Shown here in pieces: positions 8,549 through 16,942 of a DNA stretch of 64,000 nucleotides. The notes beneath the pieces are model-generated. The model worked only from the letters and a program-made list of their open reading frames with translations. It was not told the DNA's origin and did not search any database. Made by a program: the position numbers and the translations under genes. Each line of letters starts with the position of its first letter. The stretch's first letter is position 1. The stretch is from Pseudomonadota bacterium (lineage in GTDB: Bacteria; Pseudomonadota; Alphaproteobacteria; Rhizobiales; Pleomorphomonadaceae): the NCBI GenBank assembly GCA_023436885.1, contig JAEZHI010000042.1, positions 4,780 through 68,779 of the forward strand. The letters run 5' to 3'.

Positions 8549-8932
8549 ATGTACCAATCTCTCTTCGAAATTCATCGCGGTCTCGCCATCATCGGCTGTC
8601 TCACCACGGTTGGCTGGGCGATCGCCGCCCTCTGGCCGGCGCTTCGTCATCAAGCTCCCCAGCGTCGCATCTGGAAGCCGCTCTACAGCGCTGCTGCGGC
8701 CACGGTCGGCCTTGCCGGTATCTTCGGACTGATCCTCGCCTGGATGGGCGGTTGGATCACCTTCTTCTTCCCCTGGATCGGCTTCGCCGGCGTCTGGCTG
8801 CATGGCATGGCCGGCGTGCGCGGCCGCCGGGCCATGGCCGCCGGCGCCAACGGCACGCTCGCCGCCTGCCTGTTCATCCAGGTGGCGACGCTGATCGGCC
8901 TCTATGGCCTGATGACCGTGAAACCCTTTTGA
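8549..8932 (+). CDS. Small four-helix membrane protein of unknown function
   Basis: A 127-residue inner-membrane protein with about four hydrophobic segments: near residues 9-28, 46-64, 68-85 and 105-125. The first is preceded by MYQSLFEIHRG. ATG 8549 has GGGGAG upstream. The frame continues further upstream to 8384, but that part is not protein-like. It is 17 bases ahead of the glutathione peroxidase gene and likely co-transcribed, which hints at a role in redox or stress response. I do not recognise a named family. Confidence 0.7.
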   Translation: MYQSLFEIHRGLAIIGCLTTVGWAIAALWPALRHQAPQRRIWKPLYSAAAATVGLAGIFGLILAWMGGWITFFFPWIGFAGVWLHGMAGVRGRRAMAAGANGTLAACLFIQVATLIGLYGLMTVKPF

Positions 8933-8949
8933 AGCATGAGGATAGTGAC

Positions 8950-9495
8950 ATGACCGCTGCCCTGTTCGACACCCCACTCGCCACCCTCGACGGCCTGCCC
9001 ACCACGCTGAGGCCCTGGCTCGGCAAGGTGCTGCTGGTCGTCAACACCGCCTCCAAGTGCGGGCTGACGCCGCAATACGAGGTGCTGGTCAGCCTCTACA
9101 AGCGCTTCAAGGATCGCGGCTTCGAGGTGCTGGGCTTCCCGGCCAACGACTTCGCCGGCCAGGAGCCGGGCACCAATGAGGAAATCGCCACCTTCTGCTC
9201 GACGACTTTCGGCGTCGACTTCCCGATGTTCGCCAAGATCGCCGTTACCGGGCCTGACAAGCATCCGCTCTACAAGGCGCTGACCGCCGAAAAGCCGGAA
9301 GCCCGCTCCCTGCCCGGCGCCGATTTCCGCGCCGCCCTCCGCGGCTACGGAATCACGCCGACCGAAGCGCCGGAAGTGCTCTGGAACTTCGAGAAGTTCC
9401 TGATCGGCCGCGACGGCAAGGTCATAGACCGCTTCTCGCCCGACACCGCCCCCGACGCCGACATCATCGTCCAGGCGATCGAAAAGGCGCTCTAG
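8950..9495 (+). CDS. Glutathione peroxidase-family protein (Cys type)
   Basis: Thiol peroxidase of 181 residues that reduces hydroperoxides using glutathione or thioredoxin. It contains the peroxidatic motif NTASKCG (Cys37), FAGQEPG (Gln71) and WNFEKFL (Trp145, Asn146), which make the usual catalytic tetrad. The bacterial enzyme has Cys where animal enzymes have selenocysteine. A much longer frame begins at 8752, but its first 66 residues are antisense-like basic sequence overlapping the previous gene. ATG 8950 with GAGGA upstream is the real start. Confidence 0.92.
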   Translation: MTAALFDTPLATLDGLPTTLRPWLGKVLLVVNTASKCGLTPQYEVLVSLYKRFKDRGFEVLGFPANDFAGQEPGTNEEIATFCSTTFGVDFPMFAKIAVTGPDKHPLYKALTAEKPEARSLPGADFRAALRGYGITPTEAPEVLWNFEKFLIGRDGKVIDRFSPDTAPDADIIVQAIEKAL

Positions 9496-9520
9496 GTCGG
9501 CGATAGCAAGGGCGACGGAT

Positions 9521-10081
9521 TTGTCCCTCTCCGAGCACAGCTTCGCCGAGCTGATCCGGCAAAACAAGACAAGCCGCCGCCTTCTCGAAATCCTCCCGGC
9601 CATGGAGTTGCCTCAAGGCACCCTGACCGCAGGGTGCCTGTTCCAAACCATTTGGAATCTCAAGTCCGGCAACGAACCCGATTGGGCGATCCGAGATTAC
9701 GACGTCTTCTATTTCGACGCAGATGACCTGTCGTGGGAGGCGGAAGACGCGGTCATTCAGAAAGCGAGAGACTTGCTCGGCGACATGGCGGACAAGGTCG
9801 AAATCAGAAACCAGGCGCGCGTTCACCTCTGGTATCCGGAGAAGTTTGGTGCGCCCTGTCCACGGCTGACGAGGGTGGAAGATGGGATCGATCGCTTCCT
9901 GATCGCTTGCACCGTGCTTGGCATCCACATCGGCACAGGCAACATCTACGCGCCCAACGGCTTCGAGGACATGTGGGACGGCTTCCTGCGGATCAACCCC
10001 AACAACCCTCAGCCCGGCCCGTTTCGAGCGAAGTGCCAGGACTACAAGGCGAGATGGGCCTGGTTGACGATTGCCAACTAG
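9521..10081 (+). CDS. NTP_transf_6 (DUF925) nucleotidyltransferase-like protein
   Basis: A 186-residue cytosolic protein of the COG3575/PF06042 type. Recognisable features are GCLFQTIWN, the acidic DYDVFYFDADDLSWEAED stretch, RNQARVHLWYPEKFG and the VEDGID segment. The family is predicted to be a nucleotidyltransferase with unknown substrate. The proposed start is TTG at 9521 with AAGGGCGACGG ahead. The next ATG (9603) would remove conserved N-terminal helices. It stands alone between the peroxidase and a PQQ-type lipoprotein gene. Confidence 0.8.
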   Translation: MSLSEHSFAELIRQNKTSRRLLEILPAMELPQGTLTAGCLFQTIWNLKSGNEPDWAIRDYDVFYFDADDLSWEAEDAVIQKARDLLGDMADKVEIRNQARVHLWYPEKFGAPCPRLTRVEDGIDRFLIACTVLGIHIGTGNIYAPNGFEDMWDGFLRINPNNPQPGPFRAKCQDYKARWAWLTIAN

Positions 10082-10157
10082 CAACCTGCTCTGCCCAGCT
10101 TGACAGCCCACCTCAAAGCGCCCAGCGTAGTTTCCCTTATGTTGTGGAGGCTTGGGC

Positions 10158-11492
10158 ATGCGCGAATTTGGTCTTTCAAGGCGCGTTGCCGCGCCAGGCT
10201 TATCTGCTCTCATAGCTCTTGGCCTCGCCGGCTGTGCCGAACAATCCATTCTGCCGCCCAATGCCGACATCGGGCCGACGCCTCAGATCGTCCAGCCGGT
10301 CAAGAGCGCCATCCCCACCGTCAACGTCGCAAAGGCCGTCGGCTGGCCTTCGGGTGGGATGCCCACGCCGGCCCAAGGCCTGAAGGTGACTGCCTTCGCG
10401 TCCGGCCTCGACCATCCGCGCAACATTCTGGTGCTGCCCAACGGCGATGTGCTGGTGGCCGAGACGGCCGCGCCGCCCAAGCCTGACGACAGCCCCGGCC
10501 TCAAGGGCTTCGTCATGCGCCGCCTGATGGCGCACGCCGGTGCCGGCGGACCGAGCGCCAACCGCATCATCCTGTTGCGCGACACCAATGGCGACGGCGT
10601 CGCCGACGTCCGGAGTACCTTCCTCACCGGCCTGAACTCGCCCTACGGCATGGCGCTTATTGGCGGCAACCTTTACGTCGCCAACACCGACGCCATCATG
10701 CGCTACCCCTACAAGCAGGGCGCAACGAGCATCACCGCGCCAGGCACCAAGCTGACCGACCTGCCGGGCGGCACCATCAACCACCATTGGACCAAGAACC
10801 TGGTCGCCAGTCCCGACGGCCGCTTCCTCTATGCCAGCATCGGCTCCAACAGCAACGTTGGCGAAAACGGCATGGCGGTTGAAGGCGACCGGGCGCAGAT
10901 CTGGCAGGTGGATATCCGCACCGGCGCCCACCGCCCCTATGCCACCGGCCTCAGAAACCCCAACGGTCTCGCCTTTTCCGGCAGCACGCTGTGGACCTCG
11001 GTCAACGAGCGCGACGAGATCGGCAGCGATCTGGTGCCCGATTACATGACCTCGGTGAAGGACGGCGGCTTCTATGGCTGGCCCTACAGCTATTTCGGAC
11101 AGCACATCGACAGCCGCGTCAATCCGCCGCGCCCCGATCTCGTGGCCAAGGCGATCGTCCCCGATTATGCGCTGGGCGCCCACACCGCCTCGCTGGGCTT
11201 GGCGATTACCACCAATAGCGGCCTGCCCGCACCCTACAAGGCTGGCGCTTTCGTTGGCCAGCATGGCTCGTGGAACCGCAAGCCGCTCGCCGGCTACAAG
11301 GTGATCTTCGTGCCCTTTGCCGGCGGCAAACCGGACGGGCAGCCGCGCGACGTGCTGACCGGCTTCGTCGACGCCAAGGGTGAGGCGCAAGGGCGGCCGG
11401 TCGGTGTCACCCCCGACGGGCGCGGCGGCCTGCTGGTCGCCGACGATGTCGGCAACGTCATCTGGCGCGTCACGGCCAACACGGCGCGCTGA
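10158..11492 (+). CDS. Sorbosone dehydrogenase-like PQQ beta-propeller lipoprotein
   Basis: Secreted six-bladed propeller enzyme of 444 residues, related to PQQ-dependent L-sorbosone and soluble glucose dehydrogenases. The N-terminus is a lipoprotein signal ending in the lipobox LGLAGC, so it is probably anchored in an envelope membrane facing the periplasm. Family features are the FASGLDHPRNILVLPNGDVL start of the propeller, RDTNGDGVAD, SPYGMAL, and YATGLRNPNGLAF. GGAGG seven bases before ATG 10158 fixes the start. A strong terminator follows directly. PQQ use is family knowledge and is not provable here. Confidence 0.87.
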   Translation: MREFGLSRRVAAPGLSALIALGLAGCAEQSILPPNADIGPTPQIVQPVKSAIPTVNVAKAVGWPSGGMPTPAQGLKVTAFASGLDHPRNILVLPNGDVLVAETAAPPKPDDSPGLKGFVMRRLMAHAGAGGPSANRIILLRDTNGDGVADVRSTFLTGLNSPYGMALIGGNLYVANTDAIMRYPYKQGATSITAPGTKLTDLPGGTINHHWTKNLVASPDGRFLYASIGSNSNVGENGMAVEGDRAQIWQVDIRTGAHRPYATGLRNPNGLAFSGSTLWTSVNERDEIGSDLVPDYMTSVKDGGFYGWPYSYFGQHIDSRVNPPRPDLVAKAIVPDYALGAHTASLGLAITTNSGLPAPYKAGAFVGQHGSWNRKPLAGYKVIFVPFAGGKPDGQPRDVLTGFVDAKGEAQGRPVGVTPDGRGGLLVADDVGNVIWRVTANTAR

Positions 11493-11517
11493 GCCAGGCA
11501 TCTTCCATAACGACCGA

Positions 11518-11549
11518 ACCCGAGGGCTGATGCCCTCGGGTCTTTCTTT
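11518..11549 (+). terminator. Intrinsic terminator after the sorbosone dehydrogenase-like gene
   Basis: Perfect 10-bp stem ACCCGAGGGC/GCCCTCGGGT with a TGAT loop (11518-11541), followed by a T-rich tail. It lies 25 bases after the stop codon, between converging genes. Confidence 0.9.
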
Positions 11550-11555
11550 GCGAGA

Positions 11556-12074
11556 TTACGTGCCGATCCGGCCAAGCTGGGTGAGGAGCGTCAGGTTATC
11601 CTCCAAATGCCAGTTCTCGGCGATGCGGCCATCTGCGACGCGATAGACGTCGATGGCGTGGAAGTCGATCGCCCGGCCGTCGCCCGTGAGATCCTGAAAA
11701 TGCCCGCTGAAATGGCCGGTAAAATGAAGCCGGACGACGGCGCGATCACCGGCGACGATCAGGTCTTCGATCTCCGCCCTGAGGTCAGGCACCGCCGCAC
11801 GGAAGGTCTGTGACGCGGCGATAGGGCCTGCGACGCCCTGCGGCCGTCCCTCCGGCAGCGTGCGATCGATGAAGTCCGGCGACAGTGCGGCATGGGCGAG
11901 CCCCGGGTCGCCAGTGTTCCAGAAGGCGGCATAGGTGCGGGCAGCGGTCACCACCTCCTCCGAACCTCGAATCGTGGACATGGCGGGCACCGGCAGATCG
12001 GCAGCCGCAGCCGAGGCGACCATGGCGGTGAGGCCGAGACCGGCAGCGGCGAGGCGGGCTTTGGAAAGCGTCAT
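11556..12074 (-). CDS. Secreted SnoaL-like (NTF2-fold) protein
   Basis: A 172-residue protein with a Sec signal peptide (residues 1-24, cleavage after ASAAA). The mature domain is of the SnoaL/ester-cyclase type: RTYAAFWNTGDPGLAHAALSPDFIDRTLPEG, then VVRLHFTGHFSGHF and IDFHAIDVYRVADGRIAENWH. The frame reads back to 12374, but ATG 12074 has GGAG six bases ahead and begins the signal peptide. It is divergent from a LysR gene at 12177. A perfect hairpin covers its ribosome-binding site. Enzymatic activity is uncertain, as many NTF2-fold proteins only bind ligands. Confidence 0.83.
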   Translation of the reverse strand: MTLSKARLAAAGLGLTAMVASAAAADLPVPAMSTIRGSEEVVTAARTYAAFWNTGDPGLAHAALSPDFIDRTLPEGRPQGVAGPIAASQTFRAAVPDLRAEIEDLIVAGDRAVVRLHFTGHFSGHFQDLTGDGRAIDFHAIDVYRVADGRIAENWHLEDNLTLLTQLGRIGT

Positions 12075-12079
12075 GATGA

Positions 12080-12100
12080 ACTCCATCGTTGCGATGGAGT
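12080..12100. promoter_or_regulatory. Inverted repeat over the SnoaL-gene ribosome site
   Basis: Perfect 9-bp inverted repeat ACTCCATCG-TTG-CGATGGAGT, six bases upstream of the SnoaL-like gene. One arm contains its GGAG Shine-Dalgarno. It could be an RNA hairpin that masks the ribosome site or a DNA operator for the divergent LysR protein. Confidence 0.6.
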
Positions 12101-12176
12101 GAGCATCGCCTTTTCGATAAGAACGCGGTAGATAGCGAGTGAAACATGGATCTTTTCGAAATCGGAAAGGATGACG

Positions 12177-13085
12177 ATGGATCGGCTTCGCGAGATCGAG
12201 ACCTTCGTTCGCATTGTCGAAAGCGGCAGTCTCTCGGCGGCGGCCCGCGCGCTTGGCCGGTCCGTCCCCACCGTCAGCAAGGAACTCGCCAGTCTGGAGC
12301 GTCGCCTCGGCGCCCGCCTGATTGCCCGCACCTCGCGCGAACAGGCGCCGACGCCCGAAGGCCTGCGCTTCCATGCCGATGCGCTGAGAATTCTCGCCGA
12401 TCTCAGTGAGGCGGAAACGGCGGTGGGCGGCGCGGCCCGCGCCATGGCCGGCCCGATCCGCATCACCGCTCCGGTCGCCTTCGCCCGCCGCTTCGTGGCG
12501 CCCGCGCTGGCTCGCCTTTCAGCCGTTCATCCCGAACTCAGGCCGCACCTCAACCCGACCGACGCCATCGTCGATCTGGTGGCGGAGAATATCGATCTTG
12601 CTTTTCGCTACGGCGTCGCCGGCGGGCCCGGTCTTGTGGTTCGTCGGCTTGCCGCCAACAAGCGGATCATCGCCGCTGCGCCGTCCTGTCTTGCCGGGCT
12701 GGCACCACCCACCGCACCCGAACATCTGGCCAACTGGCGCATCCTGCTCATTGGATCCGACGCCGGACGCGACCAAACCTTCGTCGGCCCGGCCGGCGAA
12801 CAACGGACAATGCATCTTGAAGCGCACCTGTCATCCACCAGCGGCGAAGTGATCCACGATTGGGCACTCGCCGGCCTGGGGTTCGAAATTCGCTCCTGGC
12901 TCGATGTCGCCGACGATCTTGCCGCGGGCCGTCTCGTCCGGGTGCTGCCCGATTGGCATGTCGAGGGTGCCGACCTTCACGCCATCTTTCCGGCTCGCCG
13001 CCACATACCCCAACGAGTGCGCGGCGTCCTCGATGAGGTCATATCCAGCCTTCCTGGCGGTGGGAAGGACCATCCCGGCCAGTGA
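12177..13085 (+). CDS. LysR-family transcriptional regulator
   Basis: A 302-residue LysR-type regulator. It begins MDRLREIETFVRIVESGSLS with the helix-turn-helix AAARALGRSVPTVSKELASL, and has an effector domain from about residue 90 (GPIRITAPVAFARRFVAPAL). Two ATGs lie six bases apart; 12177 is favoured because AAAGG then sits at the right distance. It is divergent from the SnoaL-like gene and is its probable regulator. The subgroup resembles regulators of nearby quinone- or aldehyde-handling enzymes, but the inducer is unknown. Confidence 0.9.
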   Translation: MDRLREIETFVRIVESGSLSAAARALGRSVPTVSKELASLERRLGARLIARTSREQAPTPEGLRFHADALRILADLSEAETAVGGAARAMAGPIRITAPVAFARRFVAPALARLSAVHPELRPHLNPTDAIVDLVAENIDLAFRYGVAGGPGLVVRRLAANKRIIAAAPSCLAGLAPPTAPEHLANWRILLIGSDAGRDQTFVGPAGEQRTMHLEAHLSSTSGEVIHDWALAGLGFEIRSWLDVADDLAAGRLVRVLPDWHVEGADLHAIFPARRHIPQRVRGVLDEVISSLPGGGKDHPGQ

Positions 13086-13358
13086 TTCACCCTGTTGCCA
13101 ATCAACGGCGGCCAGCCCGGACCGACAAGGCCGGTGCCTTTGTCCGACAGCATGGTTCATAGAAACGCACTTCATTTTCGCTTCAGTTACACTTGATATT
13201 CATTTCAGCTTGGGTTGCTAAACTCAACCGTAGATATTATGGGGCACTCGCTTGACCCAAGCCCATCCGGCTGCGGATCGAGGTATCTCTATTGTTTCTG
13301 GGAACATCGGGATCGCCCCAACTTGCGCATGACCACCTGCCAATACCACTGAAACCAA

Positions 13359-14291
13359 ATGACACTCCGAGTCCTGGAACGCCCCTTCCCTCACGTGTGC
13401 CTTGACCACGCGGTGCGACTTTTTCCTCGAAAGCGCGGCAGCGCGCTGCGCCGGCGAACCCAGTTCCTGCTCCGCTGTCTCTGGTGGAAGAGCCTGGCGT
13501 CGCGCTGGTTTCGCTATCTCGAGGCAAACGAACGGCTGCGTAGCTATGTCGCCAGCTACCCCTTCGTCGCCGGCAAACCCCTTTCGCGCTACATGCGCCG
13601 CGGCTGGAGTGTGCGCGACCGCCTGAACTGCATCATCGATCACTACGATCTCATGCTGTCCTCTCCCACCGGGCAGCGGATCCTCGACCTCTGCGCCTCC
13701 GAGGGAACGATCTCGGTCCTGCGCGGCCGCTCCGGCGCCGAGTACAATCTGGTCCTGAGTCCCGGCGTGCTGCATGTGCGCGAGGGAGAGGTGCTGCTGG
13801 AGCTGCGCCGAGACCAGCGCCGCGTCTGCTGCATCGCCGGTACCTTCTGCCAGCGGGACGGCCAGTTGGTCTTTCTTGTCGGCACCCTGCAAGGTGCCAA
13901 GGGTGAGGGAGCCAAGGATTTCACCCGCGAGGTCACCAAGGATCTCCATCAGTTGCGTCCCCGCGACTTGGCTATGACGGCTGCGCAGACGTTCGCCTCG
14001 GTCTTCCAGGTATCGGCCATTCTCGGCCCCTCGCAAAAGCGCCACATCTACGCTGGCCGTCACGAACCCGGACTCGTCAAGGCCGACTTCGACGATCTCT
14101 GGACCGATCTCGGCGGTGAACTCAGAACGGATGGCGACTTCGCCTTACCGCTCGAAACGCACTTCAGGCCGATCGAGGAGATCGCCTCGAAGAAGCGCGC
14201 CGAAACGCTTCGCCGCTACGCCCTGAAGCAGCAGATGTCGCACGACATCCTGGTTTCCCTCGGCCAATCGGTCGCAGCCCAGATGGCCTGA
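13359..14291 (+). CDS. VirK/YbjX (DUF535) family protein
   Basis: A 310-residue protein of the DUF535 family, which includes Shigella VirK and E. coli YbjX. Conserved family stretches are SVRDRLNCIIDHYDLM, VGTLQGAKGEGAKDFTREVT and KDLHQLRPRDLAMTAAQTFA. Family members have been linked to outer-membrane or virulence-protein integrity, but the biochemistry is not known. It follows a 270-base region after the LysR gene that holds nothing I can name. It is not obviously part of an operon. Confidence 0.85.
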   Translation: MTLRVLERPFPHVCLDHAVRLFPRKRGSALRRRTQFLLRCLWWKSLASRWFRYLEANERLRSYVASYPFVAGKPLSRYMRRGWSVRDRLNCIIDHYDLMLSSPTGQRILDLCASEGTISVLRGRSGAEYNLVLSPGVLHVREGEVLLELRRDQRRVCCIAGTFCQRDGQLVFLVGTLQGAKGEGAKDFTREVTKDLHQLRPRDLAMTAAQTFASVFQVSAILGPSQKRHIYAGRHEPGLVKADFDDLWTDLGGELRTDGDFALPLETHFRPIEEIASKKRAETLRRYALKQQMSHDILVSLGQSVAAQMA

Positions 14292-14344
14292 GCGGATCGC
14301 CGCAATCGTCTGATACGAAAAGCGGGGCCTCTTTCACAGCGGCC

Positions 14345-14410
14345 GCTCTAGCAAATTGACCTGAAGCGTTCGCCGACCAAATGTTTCAATTTCTTCGGCG
14401 AATGCTCTAG
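14345..14410. repeat. REP-like intergenic palindromic element
   Basis: An imperfect 12-bp stem (AGCGTTCGCCGA at 14365-14376 with TCGGCGAATGCT at 14395-14406, one G-T wobble) with a 17-base loop is framed by direct copies of GCTCTAG at 14345-14351 and 14404-14410. There is no T tract, so it is not a standard terminator. The form recalls short dispersed palindromic elements of rhizobial genomes. Confidence 0.55.
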
Positions 14411-14452
14411 GAGAGACAGGCGCCGCCGAGGCGTCCTCTCCGAGTCGCCGTT

Positions 14453-15211
14453 ATGTCGCTGCCCGCCGATCTTACGCCCGCCACGCTGACGCTGCTGATC
14501 GCCACCGCCTTCGTCGCAGGCCTCGCCCGTGGCTTTTCCGGCTTTGGTGCGGCGCTGATCTTCATGCCGGTGGCGAGCGCGCTGATCGGCCCGCGCCTCG
14601 CCGCGCCGGTCATCCTGATCATTGATGCCGTCACCACCGTGGGGCTGGTGCCCAATGCCTTTCGCCGCGCCGACCGGCGCGAGGTGGCGACCATGGCCAT
14701 CGGCGCCTTCGTCGGCGTGCCCTCAGGCGTATACCTTCTCACCCACCTCGATCCCCTGACGATCCGCTGGGCGATCATCGGCATCTGTGCCACGCTTCTC
14801 GTGCTGCTCTTGACTGGCTGGCGCTACCACGGCCGTCCCAAGGCACCACTCACCGTCGGTGTCGGTGCACTCTCCGGCCTGTTCTCTGGCGCGAGCCAGG
14901 TCGGCGGGTCGCCGGTCATCGCCTACTGGCTCGGCGGCGCCATTCCAGCCAACATCGTGCGCGCCAACATTGTCCTCTATTTCGAGGTATCGACGGCGCT
15001 GACGCTCATCAACTACCTCTGGGGCGGCCTGTTTGTCTGGGACCTTGTGCCGCTTTGCCTGATAACCGCGCCGGCCTATGGAATTGGCCTCTGGGGTGGG
15101 GCGCGCCTGTTCGGCGTGGCATCGGAAGCCACGTTCCGCCGCATCTGCCTCAGCCTGATCGCGCTCGCCGTGGTCATCGGTCTGCCGCTCCTCGATGGGC
15201 TGCTTCGCTAA
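14453..15211 (+). CDS. TauE/SafE-family membrane transporter
   Basis: A polytopic inner-membrane protein of 252 residues with about eight hydrophobic segments in two related halves. The first half has FVAGLARGFSGFGAALIFMP and the second VGALSGLFSGASQVGGSPVIAY, the duplicated family signature. Family members export sulfite, sulfonates or other organic anions. No ribosome site is obvious. It stands alone upstream of carA, and its substrate is undetermined. Confidence 0.87.
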   Translation: MSLPADLTPATLTLLIATAFVAGLARGFSGFGAALIFMPVASALIGPRLAAPVILIIDAVTTVGLVPNAFRRADRREVATMAIGAFVGVPSGVYLLTHLDPLTIRWAIIGICATLLVLLLTGWRYHGRPKAPLTVGVGALSGLFSGASQVGGSPVIAYWLGGAIPANIVRANIVLYFEVSTALTLINYLWGGLFVWDLVPLCLITAPAYGIGLWGGARLFGVASEATFRRICLSLIALAVVIGLPLLDGLLR

Positions 15212-15220
15212 CAGCAATCA

Positions 15221-15249
15221 TTGACGCAGCCGACCCTCTCGCCTATGTA
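15221..15249 (+). promoter_or_regulatory. Candidate promoter of carA
   Basis: TTGACG (15221-15226), a 17-base spacer and TATGTA (15244-15249) form a good sigma-70 promoter about 95 bases before the carA start. It lies just after the TauE-like gene. Confidence 0.65.
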
Positions 15250-15343
15250 GCCTCTGATCTGCCGGGCGGTCCGCCGTGCCGGCCTTTTGGCGCAAATGCC
15301 CGCGCCGTTCGTGATGCCTTTTCAGCCCAAAGGAGCGTCCGCC

Positions 15344-16543
15344 ATGACCACCGCCGCCTGGCAGGAACCCACGCACACCGCCGTCCTGGTGCTCGCCGAC
15401 GGCACCGTCATCGAGGGCTTCGGAATTGGCGCGCGAGGCGAGGCGGTGGCCGAGGTCTGCTTCAACACAGCCATGACCGGCTACGAGGAGATCCTCACCG
15501 ACCCGTCCTACGCCGGCCAGATCGTCACCTTCACCTTCCCGCACATCGGCAATGTCGGCGTCAACGACGAGGACATCGAGACCGTCAACATGGCCGCCGA
15601 GAGCGGCGTGCGCGGCGTTGTGGTGAAGGACGAGGTCACCGATCCCTCCAACTACCGGGCGCTGAAGGGCTTCGACGCCTGGCTGACGGCACGCGGCATC
15701 ATCGGCATCACCGGCGTCGACACGCGCGCGCTCACCGCGCTGATCCGCGAGAAGGGCATGCCCAATGCCGTCATCGCCCACGCGCCGGACGGCAAGTTCG
15801 ATCTCGAGGCGCTGAAGACCAAGGCCAGGGCATGGTCGGGCCTCGAGGGCCTCGACCTCGCCATCGAGGTCACCAACCCGCAGAGCTACGACTGGACCGA
15901 GGCGAGCTGGGCCTGGAACAAGGGCTACGGCCACCAGATCGACAAGAAGTACAAGGTCGTCGCCCTCGACTTCGGCATCAAGCGCAACATCCTTCGCCTG
16001 CTGGTCGACGAGGGTTGTGAGGTCGTCGTGCTGCCGGCCACTGCGACAGCCGAGGAAGTGTTCGCCCATCAGCCCGACGGCGTGTTCCTGTCGAACGGCC
16101 CCGGTGACCCGGCTGCCACCGGCGACTATGCCGTACCGACCATCAAGGCGGTGATCGATTCGGGCGTGCCGACCTTCGGCATCTGCCTTGGCCACCAGAT
16201 GATGGGCCTCGCCCTCGGCGGCAAGACCATGAAGATGCACCAGGGCCACCACGGCGCCAACCATCCGGTGAAGGACTACACCACCGGCAAGGTCGAGATC
16301 ACCTCGATGAACCATGGCTTCGCCGTCGATCCCGACAGCCTGCCGGACAATGTCGAGCAGACCCACGTGTCGCTGTTCGACGGCTCCAACTGCGGCTTGC
16401 GCGTGAAAGACAAGCCGGCCTTCTCGGTGCAGTACCACCCAGAAGCGTCGCCTGGCCCGCAGGACAGCCACTATCTCTTCAAGCGCTTCGTCAACCTAAT
16501 CCGCGAGAAGAAGGGCGAGGCCCCGATACCCGAGCGGGTTTGA
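15344..16543 (+). CDS. carA: Carbamoyl-phosphate synthase small subunit CarA
   Basis: The glutaminase subunit (399 residues) that hydrolyses glutamine and channels ammonia to CarB for arginine and pyrimidine synthesis. The N-terminal domain has GYEEILTDPSYAGQIVTFT. The class I amidotransferase domain has FLSNGPGDP, the nucleophile in PTFGICLGHQ and the His-Glu pair in QYHPEASPGP. AAGGAG lies before ATG 15344; an upstream in-frame start at 15287 lacks one. It is followed by a strong terminator and is separated from carB by about 15 kb. Confidence 0.97.
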   Translation: MTTAAWQEPTHTAVLVLADGTVIEGFGIGARGEAVAEVCFNTAMTGYEEILTDPSYAGQIVTFTFPHIGNVGVNDEDIETVNMAAESGVRGVVVKDEVTDPSNYRALKGFDAWLTARGIIGITGVDTRALTALIREKGMPNAVIAHAPDGKFDLEALKTKARAWSGLEGLDLAIEVTNPQSYDWTEASWAWNKGYGHQIDKKYKVVALDFGIKRNILRLLVDEGCEVVVLPATATAEEVFAHQPDGVFLSNGPGDPAATGDYAVPTIKAVIDSGVPTFGICLGHQMMGLALGGKTMKMHQGHHGANHPVKDYTTGKVEITSMNHGFAVDPDSLPDNVEQTHVSLFDGSNCGLRVKDKPAFSVQYHPEASPGPQDSHYLFKRFVNLIREKKGEAPIPERV

Positions 16544-16565
16544 GCCGAGCGATAAATGGATAGCG

Positions 16566-16594
16566 AGCCGGCCCGAAAGGGCCGGTTTTTATTT
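16566..16594 (+). terminator. Intrinsic terminator of carA
   Basis: Stem CCGGCCC/GGGCCGG with a GAAA loop (16568-16585), then TTTTTATTT. It lies 25 bases after the carA stop codon. Confidence 0.92.
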
Positions 16595-16623
16595 GCGCTA
16601 CGATCTCTGTCGAGAACGCGGCC

Positions 16624-16932
16624 TCATGCCACGTTGAGCGTCGGGATGGCCGATACGTCGACCTCGTGCTCGGCCATCCAGGCATCGTGGGCGGCCTGCA
16701 TGCGCAGCCACACCCCAGCGCCATCGCCGAACAACTTGCCCAAGCGAGCTGCCATCTGTGGCGAAACGGGCTTGCGCTCACCAATGATATCGTAGAGCTG
16801 CTGCCGGGAAATCCCGAGCAGCGAGGCAATCTCCACCTTGGTCTTGCCGGTCGCGGAGATGATCTCGTCCAAGAGCGCACCCGGATGGCTCGGGCATCGA
16901 TCGGAGCCCCGCTTGGCGATGTACTCGGTCAT
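16624..16932 (-). CDS. higA: HigA-family antitoxin
   Basis: A 102-residue XRE-type antitoxin. HPGALLDEIISATGKTKVE followed by the helix-turn-helix IASLLGISRQQLYDIIGER and a short C-terminal tail match the HigA family. ATG 16932 was chosen over the further upstream in-frame start at 16989, which would overlap the toxin gene. The toxin gene ends 10 bases upstream, giving the toxin-first order usual for HigBA. It probably represses the promoter at 17227-17255 by binding the imperfect palindrome there. Confidence 0.88.
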   Translation of the reverse strand: MTEYIAKRGSDRCPSHPGALLDEIISATGKTKVEIASLLGISRQQLYDIIGERKPVSPQMAARLGKLFGDGAGVWLRMQAAHDAWMAEHEVDVSAIPTLNVA

Positions 16933-16942
16933 GTCGAACCTC

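Noticed and set aside
10200..11501. 433-codon open frame antisense to the sorbosone dehydrogenase-like gene
   Set aside because: The plus-strand protein has a signal peptide, family motifs and a terminator; the antisense frame has none.
13224..14063. Open frame antisense to the VirK/YbjX gene
   Set aside because: The plus strand encodes clear DUF535 motifs; the minus frame shows no family features.
15055..16020. 321-codon frame overlapping carA in another phase
   Set aside because: Arg/His-rich shadow of carA with no plausible start signal.
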